Positions 26,301-37,679 of a DNA stretch of 64,000 nucleotides are shown one piece after another. Every line of letters starts with the position of its first letter. The stretch's first letter is position 1. The notes beneath the pieces are model-generated. The model did no database searches, was not told where the DNA came from, and worked only from the letters and a program-made list of their open reading frames with translations. The stretch spans positions 212,790,250-212,854,249 of the forward strand of contig CATIUR010000001.1 of the NCBI GenBank assembly GCA_949592205.1. The letters are read 5' to 3'. The position numbers and the translations under genes are program-made. Origin of the DNA: Helichrysum umbraculigerum. Taxonomy: Eukaryota; Streptophyta; Magnoliopsida; Asterales; Asteraceae.

Positions 26301-27280
26301 ATTTGCTAAAAAGGAGAAAATATAAAGTGAGATTTACATGTATCAAAACAATATAAACGAAAAATTTGATGGAGGTAATGATATTTTATTTATAAGAAAA
26401 TTGCTAGACATCTTTGGTTTAAAAAGATATAGTTTTAACAAAAAAAAAATTAGAAATATTGTTGTGTCACACAAAGAGGTCATGAGATGTCATTATCATA
26501 TCTTTTTACAAATCTTATAATATTTTATATAATAAGAATGATATTATTAATCATATAAGAAGATTTCATATGTTTATGTAATTTGAAATATTTGAAAATA
26601 TTGAGGTTTCAAAGTGTTGCAAAGAAAAATATTAACATTAGTTAATTAGTAGTGATGTGTCAACATGAGAATGCTTGAGGTGTCAACATTTGAAAGTATT
26701 TGGTCGATCTTATATATATAAGATATGTGAAACTTATGATTTTGTGTATTTTGCAAGTATGTTACGTTTGTAACATCGTTGGATTACAAATTAAAAAAGA
26801 TTAATGATGCATTTTAGGTTAGGCACTATTGACTTCACATCTTATAAGGCATACTATGTTGTTGTATATCTGACGCTCGCTCTATATCAATCGATATTTT
26901 ATTTAGCATAGACGACTATACCTTGCATGAACCATCATCGTTTAATAGTCAATTGATGTTGCTATATTACGATTGAGTTGCTAGCAATTGTATATTCTAA
27001 ATTATTGCGCATCGCACCGGTTTTGACATAGACTTTTAATATGTCCTTTTTGAACATTTTGGAATCTTGATATTGAACTTTGAATATGTAGACTTCGATA
27101 TTGATTGTGCATATTCAATTCTTCAAGATTTTTTATTTGTCTTCTTTTATTGCTATTTTTTATTTTTCACATTATGTAGTCCTATTAATCTCTCTTTAAC
27201 ATTGATCTTTTTATTATGATATACTATAAATTAAAAATTATAAATTTAAATTGCCATGCATTGCACGAGTTTGAATCTAG

Positions 27281-27982
27281 TATAATGATATATACGTATA
27301 GTATACTCATAATAATCATATTATCACTTCTAATTCTTAATAATATTAATATTAATTCCAATTCATTTTCAATTTACAACATCTCTACATCTGATATTCT
27401 AAATTATACTTCTGATACATCATTATATAATTTAATGATTGATGTGACCGGTAGAATATGATATAAACCGTTGTATCATTAATTGGATATTCATGAACAC
27501 ATTTGTTGCGTGTAAGTGTACAATGTCCTATTTACGTTGTATCCTATTTAATGTCCCTAGAATATTGGTTAACGATCTTTAATATTAGTTGAAGTACAAG
27601 ATTTCTGACAATTGTAAATTTTTTAATAACATGTTTAAGTGCTATCGTAAATAAAAATCGAGTAAATCTATAATGTAAATAATCAAAAAAATAGCTAACC
27701 ATCATAGCTAGCAGACAATCAAGCAAACATTTTATGAACTAATATGCGGATGATAAAAGAAATTAAAGAGAATATATATCTCCATGTTCAAGCTAGATAA
27801 CCAATATAATCATCAATCATTTATATACAAACAAGAGTTATCTCCATTCACCAAATCGTTCAACATTGATAAATTAGATTATATTTTGACATTATCGTAT
27901 GTGAATAATCACATATTTGAGTCGTTCTCATAAGTTCTCAATTTTTTGGTGGTTCTCATTTTAACCCTCTAATATACATATA
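27281..27982. other. Spacer, with a GTTCTCA-type TIR remnant
   Basis: No gene. Near 27915-27965 is a fragment with GTTCTCATAAGTTCTCAA and GGTTCTCATTTTAACC, similar in style to the GGTTCAAATGAGAACC termini at 37310, so it may be the decayed end of that TIR family. The rest is AT-rich filler. Confidence 0.35.
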
Positions 27983-28176
27983 CTAGAATATAACCCGCGA
28001 AATTCGTGGGGCTGTAGCATGAAAGTGCCTATAGATGATTTATGAAATATAGATTGTAATCATATAATTTGGATGTATGATGTAATATTTTAATTATAAA
28101 AATGAATGAAAAAGTTCATCGTTAATATGTTATGGCTTCAATAACAATAATAAAAATTTTAATTTTCTATTATGTT

Positions 28177-28285
28177 GGTTGTGCAATCCGAAGTGTGCTT
28201 AGTGTTTTTTAGCCTTGCGAATTAGTTATTAGTTGCTATTAGAGCAAGTGCATAATGTCTAGTCGTGAGTATTTGTTGCACCTGC
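28177..28285 (-). pseudogene. TGA-type bZIP (DOG1 domain) last-exon remnant
   Basis: The minus-strand translation contains QQILTTR and ALALIAT, then a stop in place of the conserved DYF-S, then ARL. This is the order of the C-terminal segment of TGA bZIP factors (QQMHRILTTRQ, ALLAINDYFSRLRALS). The same exon is present, better preserved, at 40373-40520. It has an in-frame stop and no start, so it is a decayed captured fragment. Similarity was judged by eye from knowledge of the family. Confidence 0.6.
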
Positions 28286-28332
28286 TATATAGTATCCGAT
28301 ATCTATTTTGACGTACAGAGATATTTAAAGAT

Positions 28333-28636
28333 AGGGTTTAGGGTCTGGAAATGTATCAAACTTTGACCAAATGTCTATTGTGTGTACCCAACTTACATTT
28401 GCTAATTTTAATGCATCCAACTTTCAAAAAGAGTAATTTTGATATACTTTGATGATGTGGCGATGATGTGTCACTCTTTCCTAACGCCACGTGGCACGCT
28501 ATACGCTGGCCACGTCATCAAAGTACATCAAAACACCCTTTTTGAAAGTTGGATGCATTAAAATTAGCAAATGTAAGTTGGGTAAACACAATGAACATTT
28601 GGTCAAAGTTTGATACATTTCCAGACTCTAAACTCT
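28333..28636. mobile_element. Foldback MITE (near-complete palindrome)
   Basis: The two halves are reverse complements over about 130 bp each. The left AGGGTTTAGGGTCTGGAAAT and the right ATTTCCAGACTCTAAACTCT pair, and pairing continues through TGTATCAAACTTTGACCAAA, CCAACTTACATTTGC, GCATCCAACTTTC and TACTTTGATGA. The loop around 28480-28505 holds GCCACGTGGC. No convincing target duplication was found. The transcript would form a long hairpin. Confidence 0.8.
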
Positions 28637-28839
28637 TAAAAATAATACCTAGAATGTGATAGCAAGAATGAGTGTCCATTTTAACGCACACACTTTTTGT
28701 TTAGTTTTAGAAAATAAACTTATGATGTATAATGTAAAATGCTTGGCCGACTTATATATTTAATTCAAAATCACCAGAAATTTTATATATTCTAAAACTT
28801 TTTTCAAAAACATCGAAAAGCCTATCATATAGAAACCTT

Positions 28840-29070
28840 CTCATTGATATTGCTGATAGAAATGCTCGTCCCATTGTCTATCAGTACTTTTTTAGCCAAC
28901 TTCCACCTATTGAGCCCATTTGAGAGAACATGATTTTATCTAACTTTTGTGAGTCGTGACAGTTGGTCTTACTTTGCAAACATGTGGCCCAAGCGGTTTT
29001 AACCTCTGCAACCTCGTCCAATTACATTATATAGGCCTCTGCCACCTTGATATCGATATGTCGATGTGAA
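28840..29070 (-). other. GC-richer block, possible captured exon
   Basis: Less AT-rich than its surroundings, with interrupted minus-strand frames (stops every 15-40 codons). It may be a decayed gene piece within Helitron C. No family is recognised. Confidence 0.25.
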
Positions 29071-29446
29071 CCGACAATTTAATATGTTCTATATGCAGAA
29101 ACTTAGAAAACGTCATCCTTGGTAGTTTTTTTAAAAAAATAATAATAATAATTGTCATTGAGATGCGTTGTTATATAATCAAATCGGTTGTAGTTCAACA
29201 TCATTCTTATTCAAATAAATTGCTAGCCTAAGTTCAACATCGTTTAGTATATCTTCTATTAAAAAAAAATTGTTTTGCACTATAATTACCGTAGTATGGT
29301 AGATGAATTGGCGATACATTATTAGTCCATTAGGTAACTTGATGAATTACTCTTTATATTGATGAGCTAATTGTATTGTTAAATACTTTTCAAAATTAAC
29401 AATACACCGTGTTATTTTTTTAATGTATAGTTAGTAATATTATATC

Positions 29447-29447
29447 A

Positions 29448-29530
<83 letters not shown>
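29447..29530. repeat. (TA)n microsatellite, left half
   Basis: About 40 TA units. It is the left part of a tract split by the element at 29531-37227; the right half resumes at 37228. Confidence 0.95.
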
Positions 29531-29533
<3 letters not shown>

Positions 29534-31674
29534 CACACCCCCAATTTCATGCTTTGCGGAAGCGATTGTTTTTGGGCGTGACTAATCAAATATCAAAACA
29601 CTAAAGTACAAGCAAACGACTCTAAATGAGACGTTGTAGAAGATGTTACATTAATACATAAGTTTTCAAAAGTAATACATCATTGATGAGTTCGCAACTT
29701 GTTTTGTTAGATTTTAAGTACATAATCATTATACAAAAGATAATGCAAGTAAAATCTTCATATGTGTAATTGCATGCGACTCGAGCTACTAAAGCATATC
29801 CTGCTGGGCCATCCGTACTGATCAACCCTACTGTTGCTGTGTACCTGAGAATGCATCACTAAAAAGGTCAACCAAAAGGTTGGTGAATCTCACAGGTTTA
29901 TAGTAAGTAACAGTTTTGAACACATCAGTTTGTAAAAGTAAGTAAATATTGCACAGTCGCAATAGTTTCCGTATACATTGCCATGAGCACCATAGTCGAA
30001 GCTTAACAATCAGTGATTTTGCCCTCGTGAATGCTAATCCAGAACATTCATATGTAACGAGTAAGAAACACCCATTTATACTTGTATGTTCGAGGTAGTG
30101 CGTGCTACCCTGGGTGAGGATTGTCAGTCCTAATGGATCCATTTACTAGTACTCGCGCTTAAGACCATAACTGACGACTATGATTAAAGGGACTTCATTG
30201 GATTAAATAAATCTCATGCAATCGATATACCAGTAAATCAGTTTGTAATCAAGTAAGTAAGTACATGTGTTCGAGTAAAACAAGTAATGCATCTCCCCCA
30301 ATGTGTAAACAGTAAAAAGGGGCCGTGAGACTCACCTGAGTCTATCCGAGCAATGTACGTATCCGACGTGTAATAAACAATCCCCGAAGTCTCCTAGTGT
30401 CCTAAACACACGAGGTTGTATATTTGTAAGTGAGTGTTTAGTGAATCATTCGTATGTTTGTTCGTTTTATTGTAGGTGTTCAAAGTATTCGATTCGTGTT
30501 TATGTTTATATGTTTGAAATCCAATTAAGTTGGTAGTTTGTAAAAGTGTACGACCCGTTGGTGACGGAATTGAAATTATATTTCAAAAACATAATTTGAT
30601 TTGTTTTCGTAAGAACATTCGTCGTGTATATATATAAAAAGTTCGTTGTGAAACTGTTTTGACATGGCTGCACCGTTTTGACCATATCTCCCTCATACGA
30701 ACTCGGATTTAGGCGATCAAGCTGCCCAGACGACCGTGACTCAGAGGACTACCAAACTACAAAATATGGTTTGCTGAAAAAGTGCACATAGCCGATCGGC
30801 TAAGGTTTCTTAGCCGAACGGCTGAGATTAGCCGATCTGCTTTGGTATAGCCGAACGGCTTTGGTATAGCCGAACTGCTTTGTATAGCCGAACGACTGTG
30901 AGGTCGTTTCAGGTCTGTTTCGAGTAGAATACTCACAAAACCAGTTTTAAATCCATTTTTGAACATAATCAACTTATTGGAATGCTAATACATGATATAT
31001 AACGCACTATAAACATAAAATTGAAGTAAATTAGTGAAGATTCATACGTACTCAAGTTGGAACCGAAAATGGAGATGATGAGGATGTCGATGGTGAAGAT
31101 GATGATGCCAAGAAGGTGATGAAGATGATGATTGTTACTGATGTTGTTATTGATTGTTGTTGTGTTGATCGATGGAGAGGAACCGAGAGAAAGAGATGAG
31201 AGCCGAGTGTGTGTTTGTGAGAGGGAAATAATTGGGGTCGGTGTATATACACCGGCCTCAATTATTGAGGTGTGTGTGTATTTTTCGTCCCGTGTTTGTG
31301 TACCCGATCGTTAAGTAGTCTAATGTTTTAAAATGATAATATTCTAAATATTATTTCGTATACGTTTTTAATCAAAGTATTTTATGAAAATACTTTTAAT
31401 GAAGTATAAAAATACATCTTTGTTTTTGTCTAGATTGACGGATAGTTTTCTGTATCTAAAATGTATTTAAATAATTTTCAGAGTACGGAGTTATTATTCT
31501 CAATAATAATACTTTGTTTAAAAATGTTTTTCACCAAATTGTATTTTGGGTTTCTGCGTTCTACAATATTTGTGTACGTGTGATTATTAGATAATCGTTT
31601 CGTGTTATTTAATACTTCGTAGTTAAAGTTTAAATTTGGACGGTAATTTGGGTCATTTTTGACCGGGTGTCACA
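29531..31674 (-). repeat. 3' LTR of the TR-GAG element
   Basis: 2144 bp, matching the copy at 35084-37227 apart from a few substitutions. It contains a cluster of about 20-bp direct repeats built on AGCCGAACGGCT and the perfect palindrome AGCCGATCGGCT (about 30788-30900), and a GATGAT-rich stretch near 31070-31140. Short frames in it are non-genic. Confidence 0.92.
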
Positions 31675-33159
31675 TTCTCCCATTGTTAGGAGAATTTCGT
31701 CCCGAAATTTGTTCGTAGTATTTATCGTTGTATTCAAGTTATAGTTTGCGTGTTATCTACGTAATTCTGACAACACCTATCTAGAGTTGTCTATCTCCCC
31801 TTGTTGAACTAGCGCCCTTCCGGCAACTAAGGAATTCGAAATGAAGTTTCGAGATGTTTTGACTATTGTGCCTACATGATCAGTCCAGTCGATCACTATA
31901 GGGTAGCTACAATGTGTACTAGTAGCCTAAAGTAATTCAGTAAATCCTTGATTGTTTTGTCGGTAGGACAAAGTTTGTCGTTTAGCCAATTGCTAGAGTA
32001 CAGCTACATTTTGCACTAGTAGCCCACCTTAGACTCTATCAGCCTCATATAGAAACGAAATGTTTAGCCTACATTAGCTTTATATGAAATGTGACCCATT
32101 GTATATATAAAAATATTAACCGGTATGTTTTCCGGTATAAAATAATGTAGGATTTGTTATCCCAATACTTATGCAAGCTAAACCTCGTCTCATATATAAA
32201 CTATAGAATCTAAATTGTCATTTTTCCTTAACTCTTTAGTGAACTTAGAATCTAGGGAAAACCTAACAAGTATCAAGTAGCAATTAAAGTTTATCAAATA
32301 AGTAGTATGAAAGCAGCTAGGTTGCTAGCGAGTTACCATAATCGCATCCCTATTCAGATTCTGGTAGGTTTTGTTCCTATAACAACAAGGAGGTCATTGT
32401 GTATTGTGTAATTTTGTTGACCATTCAAAGTTTGAAATTTTGTATAAAGTATGTGTACAGTAAGCAAGTTTGAACGGTTTTGAAGTTTTGAAAATTCTTT
32501 AAAACATTTCGTAAAAAATTTTGCAATGTGTTTGTTAAAAGTACATTTGTCAGGAAATTTTGAAAGTGAAAGTCGATTGAAAACTTTGAAGATTGATAAA
32601 AACTTTAATCGATGAATAGTTCAGTAGAAATTTTTGTCAGCGGCTAAGTTTTGAAATATTGTTTAACAAAATTTGTTCGAAAATAGATTTTATGAAAAAG
32701 TTCGGGGTAAAAGCATGTTAAAATTGCTGAAAATGATTTTCCTAGGGTTCACCTAACAGTAAAAGGTGTACATTTTAGACATAAACTTTTGTGGACGGTA
32801 GCATTTTAAAATAGAGTCCTGATCTTCTCATCAAAGGACATTGAAGTAGATATGTTTGTCGTTTATAGTGGTGTAGATGGTCTCAAAAGTATCATCGAGT
32901 AAAGGCCTATTCCTATACATCCAGTATATAATAGCCTAGTGAGTAGTACGTAGTCTAGGCCTATGTATGTATATATACCAATATCCCATAATAGCCTAAT
33001 CATACTTGTATGTATTACCGATTCCATCGGCTTCATACTGTCTACCTGAAATAGTTCGCCAATTTCCTTATTCTATTTGTACTTAGAATCTAAGGAAACA
33101 CATAAAGTACTAAGCAGTAATAGGACCTATTCAAGTAAGTAATACAGATGCAGTTTTGG
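31675..33159 (-). mobile_element. TR-GAG interior 3' of gag, non-coding
   Basis: Polypurine tract at 31675-31687, then about 1.5 kb without a frame or any pol motif. Several phrases recur (blocks with TAGCCTA and 'cctataca' near 31990-32060 and 32900-33060), suggesting internal duplication. I see no trace of an integrase zinc finger or reverse transcriptase YxDD. Confidence 0.75.
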
Positions 33160-34269
33160 TTATCCGGGAGTGAGCGTACCCGTGTTGAGTAAGTCAATAA
33201 GTCTAGGGTTCTGGTGATTACCTTCAGCATTAAGTACATAGAACCTGCCCTTAGCGGCGTTGTTGTTTTTGTCCTTCAGTCTTGGGCAATCTCTCTTGAA
33301 ATGCCCGGTACCATTGCACTCATAACAGGTTTTGGGTGCAGAGACGTCGGTACCAGTGGTGGTTGCTTTACAGTCCTTGGTAACATGTCCAAATCGCTTG
33401 CATTTGGTGCAAGAACATAGACCATCATGATGAAGCTTGCACTTAGAGCAATAAGGCTTTCTTCCCTTATACTCTTTCTTGTCATCGGATTCAGAGGTGT
33501 TGGCCTGAGCAGTTGCAGGCTTCTTGTTAGCTTGGCTCTGATTTCCAGAGCTTCCATCAACTTTCCTCTTGTTATCTCCCGAGTTGTTTCCAGTATTTTT
33601 GCCGCCAGCGGTTCCTTGACGAACCATTTGTGCCATCAGTTTGTGTGCCATACGTACTGTACCATGAAATGTGGAAGAGTTTGATGCAGTAACCATTTCA
33701 TGAATTTGTGGAGGAAGTCCCCAGAGATAGCGCTCAATTCGCTTGGATTCCATATCAACCATAGATGGGCACAGGTGTGCTAACTGATTGAATCGAGAAG
33801 AGTAGCCAGCAATGTCATCTCCTTGAGTGGAGAGATTCCAGAATTCCGCCTCTAGCTGTTGGATTTCATCCCTAGGACAATACTCATCCTTGAGCATTTT
33901 CTTCAGTTCATCCCAGGGAGTTTCTAAAGCAATGTCTTGACCCACCGAGTCAGTATAAGTGTTCCACCATGTCAGAGCATCATCCATGAAAGTATAGGTG
34001 GAGAACTTGACCTTACAGTCCTCAGTGCAGTTGTAGATGCGAAAAACTGCCGCAGTCTTTTCCAGCCATCTTAACAACCCAATGGCACCTTCAGTGCCGT
34101 TGAAGTTCAGAGGCTTACAGTTAAGGAAGTCCTTGTAGGTGCAAGGTTTTACCACAGCGGTATTTGGTGGTGTTTCAGCGCCGCCGGATCGTTGTCGCTC
34201 AGCACTTAGTGCGTCAGCAACCAGTCGATCTACCTGAGCTTGAGTAAACTTTTGGCGTCGCGGAGGCAT
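33160..34269 (-). CDS. gag: Gag polyprotein of a Ty3 retrotransposon, three zinc knuckles
   Basis: 369 codons, uninterrupted, starting with a basic MPPRR and lying about 790 bp downstream of the primer-binding site. Residues ~60-195 carry the retrotransposon gag fold signature, with ALTWW near 98-102 and the conserved IERYLWGLP near 178-186. Three cysteine knuckles follow: CSKC...H...C (274-285, short spacing), CTKCKRFGHVTKDC (287-300) and CYECNGTGHFKRDC (315-328), the last two exact CX2CX4HX4C. The protein packages element RNA into cytoplasmic particles. The frame stops about 15 residues beyond where related polyproteins run into protease, and the tail (RLIDLLNTGTLTPG) looks non-homologous, as if a deletion removed pol. 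Codons read cleanly, so the gene may still be translated. Confidence 0.93.
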   Translation of the reverse strand: MPPRRQKFTQAQVDRLVADALSAERQRSGGAETPPNTAVVKPCTYKDFLNCKPLNFNGTEGAIGLLRWLEKTAAVFRIYNCTEDCKVKFSTYTFMDDALTWWNTYTDSVGQDIALETPWDELKKMLKDEYCPRDEIQQLEAEFWNLSTQGDDIAGYSSRFNQLAHLCPSMVDMESKRIERYLWGLPPQIHEMVTASNSSTFHGTVRMAHKLMAQMVRQGTAGGKNTGNNSGDNKRKVDGSSGNQSQANKKPATAQANTSESDDKKEYKGRKPYCSKCKLHHDGLCSCTKCKRFGHVTKDCKATTTGTDVSAPKTCYECNGTGHFKRDCPRLKDKNNNAAKGRFYVLNAEGNHQNPRLIDLLNTGTLTPG

Positions 34270-35083
34270 GTTCCTTCAATAAGGATAAGGGACATGTCAG
34301 AGTTTCGTATAAGAATATGATCATCATAGTTGTATATATAATGGTAATATACCACAACACAAGTGATAATCAATAGCGTAAAATAACAGTGGTTGTAATC
34401 ATCTAACTTGCGAGTTCAAATGATTACAAGGATTAAGGTTTTCAAAAGGAAAAGGGATATTACATCCGAACAGATATCAGTAGTTTTGTGGAATGTGATA
34501 GGGAGGTATGAAAAGATTTTGTACTTAGAGGAATACTGGATTCGAATATTAAAACTGATGGGTGAGTGAAGGATGGTCCTCTGATGACCAGTTGTGCAGA
34601 ATAAGGTGTTGAAGTTCTTAATCTCTACCTAGGGTAAGTCTATTTCGAAGAGACGACCCTCTCTGTCAGGGCACATCCCGGTATTCTTACCCTGATTCGA
34701 TCAACTTACCATAGGCCTATTCTAAAATGTGTTCGTACAGTTAGTGTGTTATTAAATATCGAAAGATATTAATAAGACTAACCATATATGTGTAACCTAT
34801 ATATACTTATTATCCACTTAGTTGTGTCTAACACAGAACAAGTACAAGTCACGGTTCTCTCGTGGTCAGAGTCAACTAGTGCATTCCGGTTCAACATAAC
34901 CCCTTTCAGATCTTACATCATCCTCATTTAATTGTACATAGTTGATCAGGCTATGTTAAATTAAACTCGTATGACAAAATCCCTGAACCAGTTATATCTA
35001 ATGAGGAATACTGCCTAACGGTCATAGTCTAGGCCCACTAAATGCAACCTAGTTCGCTATAACCTTAGGCTCTGATACCAATC
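34270..35083 (-). mobile_element. TR-GAG leader between primer-binding site and gag
   Basis: Untranslated leader. The primer-binding site TGGTATCAGAGCCTAAGG occupies 35080-35063, three bases inside the 5' LTR. No upstream frame of note. Confidence 0.8.
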
Positions 35084-37223
35084 TGTCACACCCCCAATTT
35101 CATGCTTTGCGGAAGCGATTGTTTTTGGGCGTGACTAATCAAATATCAAAACACTAAAGTACAAGCAAACGACTCTAAATGAGACGTTGTAGAAGATGTT
35201 ACATTAATACATAAGTTTTCAAAAGTAATACATCATTGATGAGTTCGCAACTTGTTTTGTTAGATTTTAAGTACATAATCATTATACAAAAGATAATGCA
35301 AGTAAAATCTTCATATGTGTAATTGCATGCGACTCGAGCTACTAAAGCATATCCTGCTGGGCCATCCGTACTGATCAACCCTACTGTTGCTGTGTACCTG
35401 AGAATGCATCACTAAAAAGGTCAACCAAAAGGTTGGTGAATCTCACAGGTTTATAGTAAGTAACAGTTTTGAACACATCAGTTTGTAAAAGTAAGTAAAT
35501 ATTGCACAGTCGCAATAGTTTCCGTATACATTGCCATGAGCACCATAGTCGAAGCTTAACAATCAGTGATTTTGCCCTCGTGAATGCTAATCCAGAACAT
35601 TCATATGTAACGAGTAAGAAACACCCATTTATACTTGTATGTTCGAGGTAGTGCGTGCTACCCTGGGTGAGGATTGTCAGTCCTAATGGATCCATTTACT
35701 AGTACTCGCGCTTAAGACCATAACTGACGACTATGATTAAAGGGACTTCATTGGATTAAATAAATCTCATGCAATCGATATACCAGTAAATCAGTTTGTA
35801 ATCAAGTAAGTAAGTACATGTGTTCGAGTAAAACAAGTAATGCATCTCCCCCAATGTGTAAACAGTAAAAAGGGGCCGTGAGACTCACCTGAGTCTATCC
35901 GAGCAATGTACGTATCCGACGTGTAATAAACAATCCCCGAAGTCTCCTAGTGTCCTAAACACACGAGGTTGTATATTTGTAAGTGAGTGTTTAGTGAATC
36001 ATTCGTATGTTTGTTCGTTTTATTGTAGGTGTTCAAAGTATTCGATTCGTGTTTATGTTTATATGTTTGAAATCCAATTAAGTTGGTAGTTTGTAAAAGT
36101 GTACGACCCGTTGGTGACGGAATTGAAATTATATTTCAAAAACATAATTTGATTTGTTTTCGTAAGAACATTCGTCGTGTATATATATAAAAAGTTCGTT
36201 GTGAAACTGTTTTGACATGGCTGCACCGTTTTGACCATATCTCCCTCATACGAACTCGGATTTAGGCGATCAAGCTGCCCAGACGACCGTGACTCAGAGG
36301 ACTACCAAACTACAAAATATGGTTTACTGAAAAAGTGCACATAGCCGATCGGCTAAGGTTTCTTAGCCGAACGGCTGAGCTTAGCCGATCTGCTTTGGTA
36401 TAGCCGAACGGCTTTGGTATAGCCGAACTGCTTTGTATAGCCGAACGGCTGTGAGGTCGTTTCAGGTCTGTTTCGAGCAGAATACTCACAAAACCAGTTT
36501 TAAATCCATTTTTGAACATAATCAACTTATTGGAATGCTAATACATGATATATAACGCACTATAAACATAAAATTGAAGTAAATTAGTGAAGATTCATAC
36601 GTACTCAAGTTGGAACCGAAAATGGAGATGATGAGGATGTCGATGGTGAAGATGATGATGCCAAGAAGGTGATGAAGATGATGATTGTTACTGATGTTGT
36701 TGTTGATTGTTGTTGTGTTGATCGATGGAGAGGAACCGAGAGAAAGAGATGAGAGCCGAGTGTGTGTTTGTGAGAGGGAAATAATTGGGGTCGGTGTATA
36801 TACACCGGCCTCAATTATTGAGGTGTGTGTGTATTTTTCGTCCCGTGTTTGTGTACCCGATCGTTAAGTAGTCTAATGTTTTAAAATGATAATATTCTAA
36901 ATATTATTTCGTATACGTTTTTAATCAAAGTATTTTATGAAAATACTTTTAATGAAGTATAAAAATACATCTTTGTTTTTGTCTAGATTGACGGATAGTT
37001 TTCTGTATCTAAAATGTATTTAAATAATTTTCAGAGTACGGAGTTATTATTCTCAATAATAATACTTTGTTTAAAAATGTTTTTCACCAAATTGTATTTT
37101 GGGTTTCTGCGTTCTACAAGATTTGTGTACGTGTGATTATTAGATAATCGTTTCGTGTTATTTAATACTTCGTAGTTAAAGTTTAAATTTGGACGGTAAT
37201 TTGGGTCATTTTTGACCGGGTGT

Positions 37224-37227
<4 letters not shown>
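35084..37227 (-). repeat. 5' LTR of the TR-GAG element
   Basis: 2144 bp, same boundaries as the 3' LTR. As the 5' LTR it would hold the promoter for gag. It repeats the AGCCGAACGGCT cluster at about 36341-36453. Confidence 0.92.

Positions 37228-37297
<70 letters not shown>
37228..37297. repeat. (TA)n microsatellite, right half
   Basis: Continuation of the tract broken by the TR-GAG insertion. It is followed directly by the TIR-like GTGAGGTTCAAATGAGAACC. Confidence 0.95.
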
Positions 37298-37302
<5 letters not shown>

Positions 37303-37670
37303 AAGTGAGGTTCAAATGAGAACCAACTAAAAGTTGAGAACCTTGAGAACTACTAGATTACATGTTTGTTCACATGTGATTAACTTTAATCATATGTGAA
37401 CATTGATGTACATTTAATTGATAAAGAAAAAAGTCAAAAAAATTATAAAATTATATCGAAAAACACAAAAAACAAATATACGTTCACATGTGAACGGATA
37501 ATGTGAACAAATAGGTAAAACGTGTTTTAAGACGTAATTTTAGGATTTTTGACATTATTTTCTTTCTCAATCTAACCTAAATCAATGTTCACATGTGAAT
37601 GAAGTTAATCACATGTGAACAAACACGTTATCTAGTAGTTCTCAAGGTTCTCAACTTTTAGTTGATAGAG
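37303..37670. mobile_element. Foldback TIR element with TTCACATGTGAA palindromes
   Basis: The left arm (GAGAACC, CAACTAAAAGTTGAGAACCT, TGAGAACTACTAGAT, GTTTGTTCACATGTGATTAA) is mirrored by the right arm (TTAATCACATGTGAACAAAC, ATCTAGTAGTTCTCAAGG, TTCTCAACTTTTAGTTG). Several copies of the palindrome TTCACATGTGAA occur inside. The right terminus appears truncated, because the expected mirror of GTGAGGTTCAAATGAGAACC is missing after 37665. No target duplication is visible. Confidence 0.7.
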
Positions 37671-37679
37671 TTGCTAGAA

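Larger units (their letters stand above)
23256..27280 (+). mobile_element. Helitron B, non-autonomous, composite
   Basis: Starts with the same TCTATGTATATACTAAGCGA as Helitron A, 22 bp downstream of A's end. The nearest plausible 3' end is a hairpin-bearing GCCATGCATTGCACGAG followed by CTAG at 27277-27280 and a host T. The interior has no helicase gene. It holds an inverted-repeat element at 23778-24093 and a possible LINE tail near 26200. A single 4-kb unit is inferred; other insertions may be hidden inside. Confidence 0.6.
27983..29446 (-). mobile_element. Helitron C, minus strand, 5' end unresolved
   Basis: On the minus strand the sequence ends with a hairpin CCCACGAATTTCGCGGG, then CTAG at 27986-27983 and a host T, which is a canonical Helitron 3' terminus. 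The right (5') boundary was not located; the coordinate given is where the (TA)n tract begins. Inside are a TGA-type bZIP remnant (28177-28285) and a 304-bp foldback MITE. Confidence 0.6.
29531..37227 (-). mobile_element. Gag-only Ty3 LTR retrotransposon (TR-GAG type)
   Basis: Two 2144-bp LTRs (29531-31674 and 35084-37227) enclose 3409 bp. On the minus strand the LTR begins TGTGACACCCGG and ends GGGGGTGTGACA. A primer-binding site for tRNA-iMet (TGGTATCAGAGCCTAAGG) follows the 5' LTR and a polypurine tract (AACAATGGGAGAA) precedes the 3' LTR. TATAT flanks both ends, compatible with a 5-bp duplication inside (TA)n. The only coding frame is a full gag; protease, reverse transcriptase, RNase H and integrase are absent. 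LTRs differ at about six visible sites, so the insertion is young. Structure fits the TR-GAG class. Confidence 0.9.

Noticed and set aside
28337..28350. Telomere-like GGTTTAGGGT
   Set aside because: A single occurrence that is part of the foldback MITE terminus; no tandem TTTAGGG repeats.
29828..30142. 104-codon minus-strand frame, repeated at 35381
   Set aside because: Lies within the TR-GAG LTR in both places, with no recognisable domain. Presence in both LTRs is explained by LTR identity.
33214..33684. Frames overlapping the gag gene on the other strand and in another frame
   Set aside because: Shadows of gag, which has the zinc knuckles and the gag motifs.
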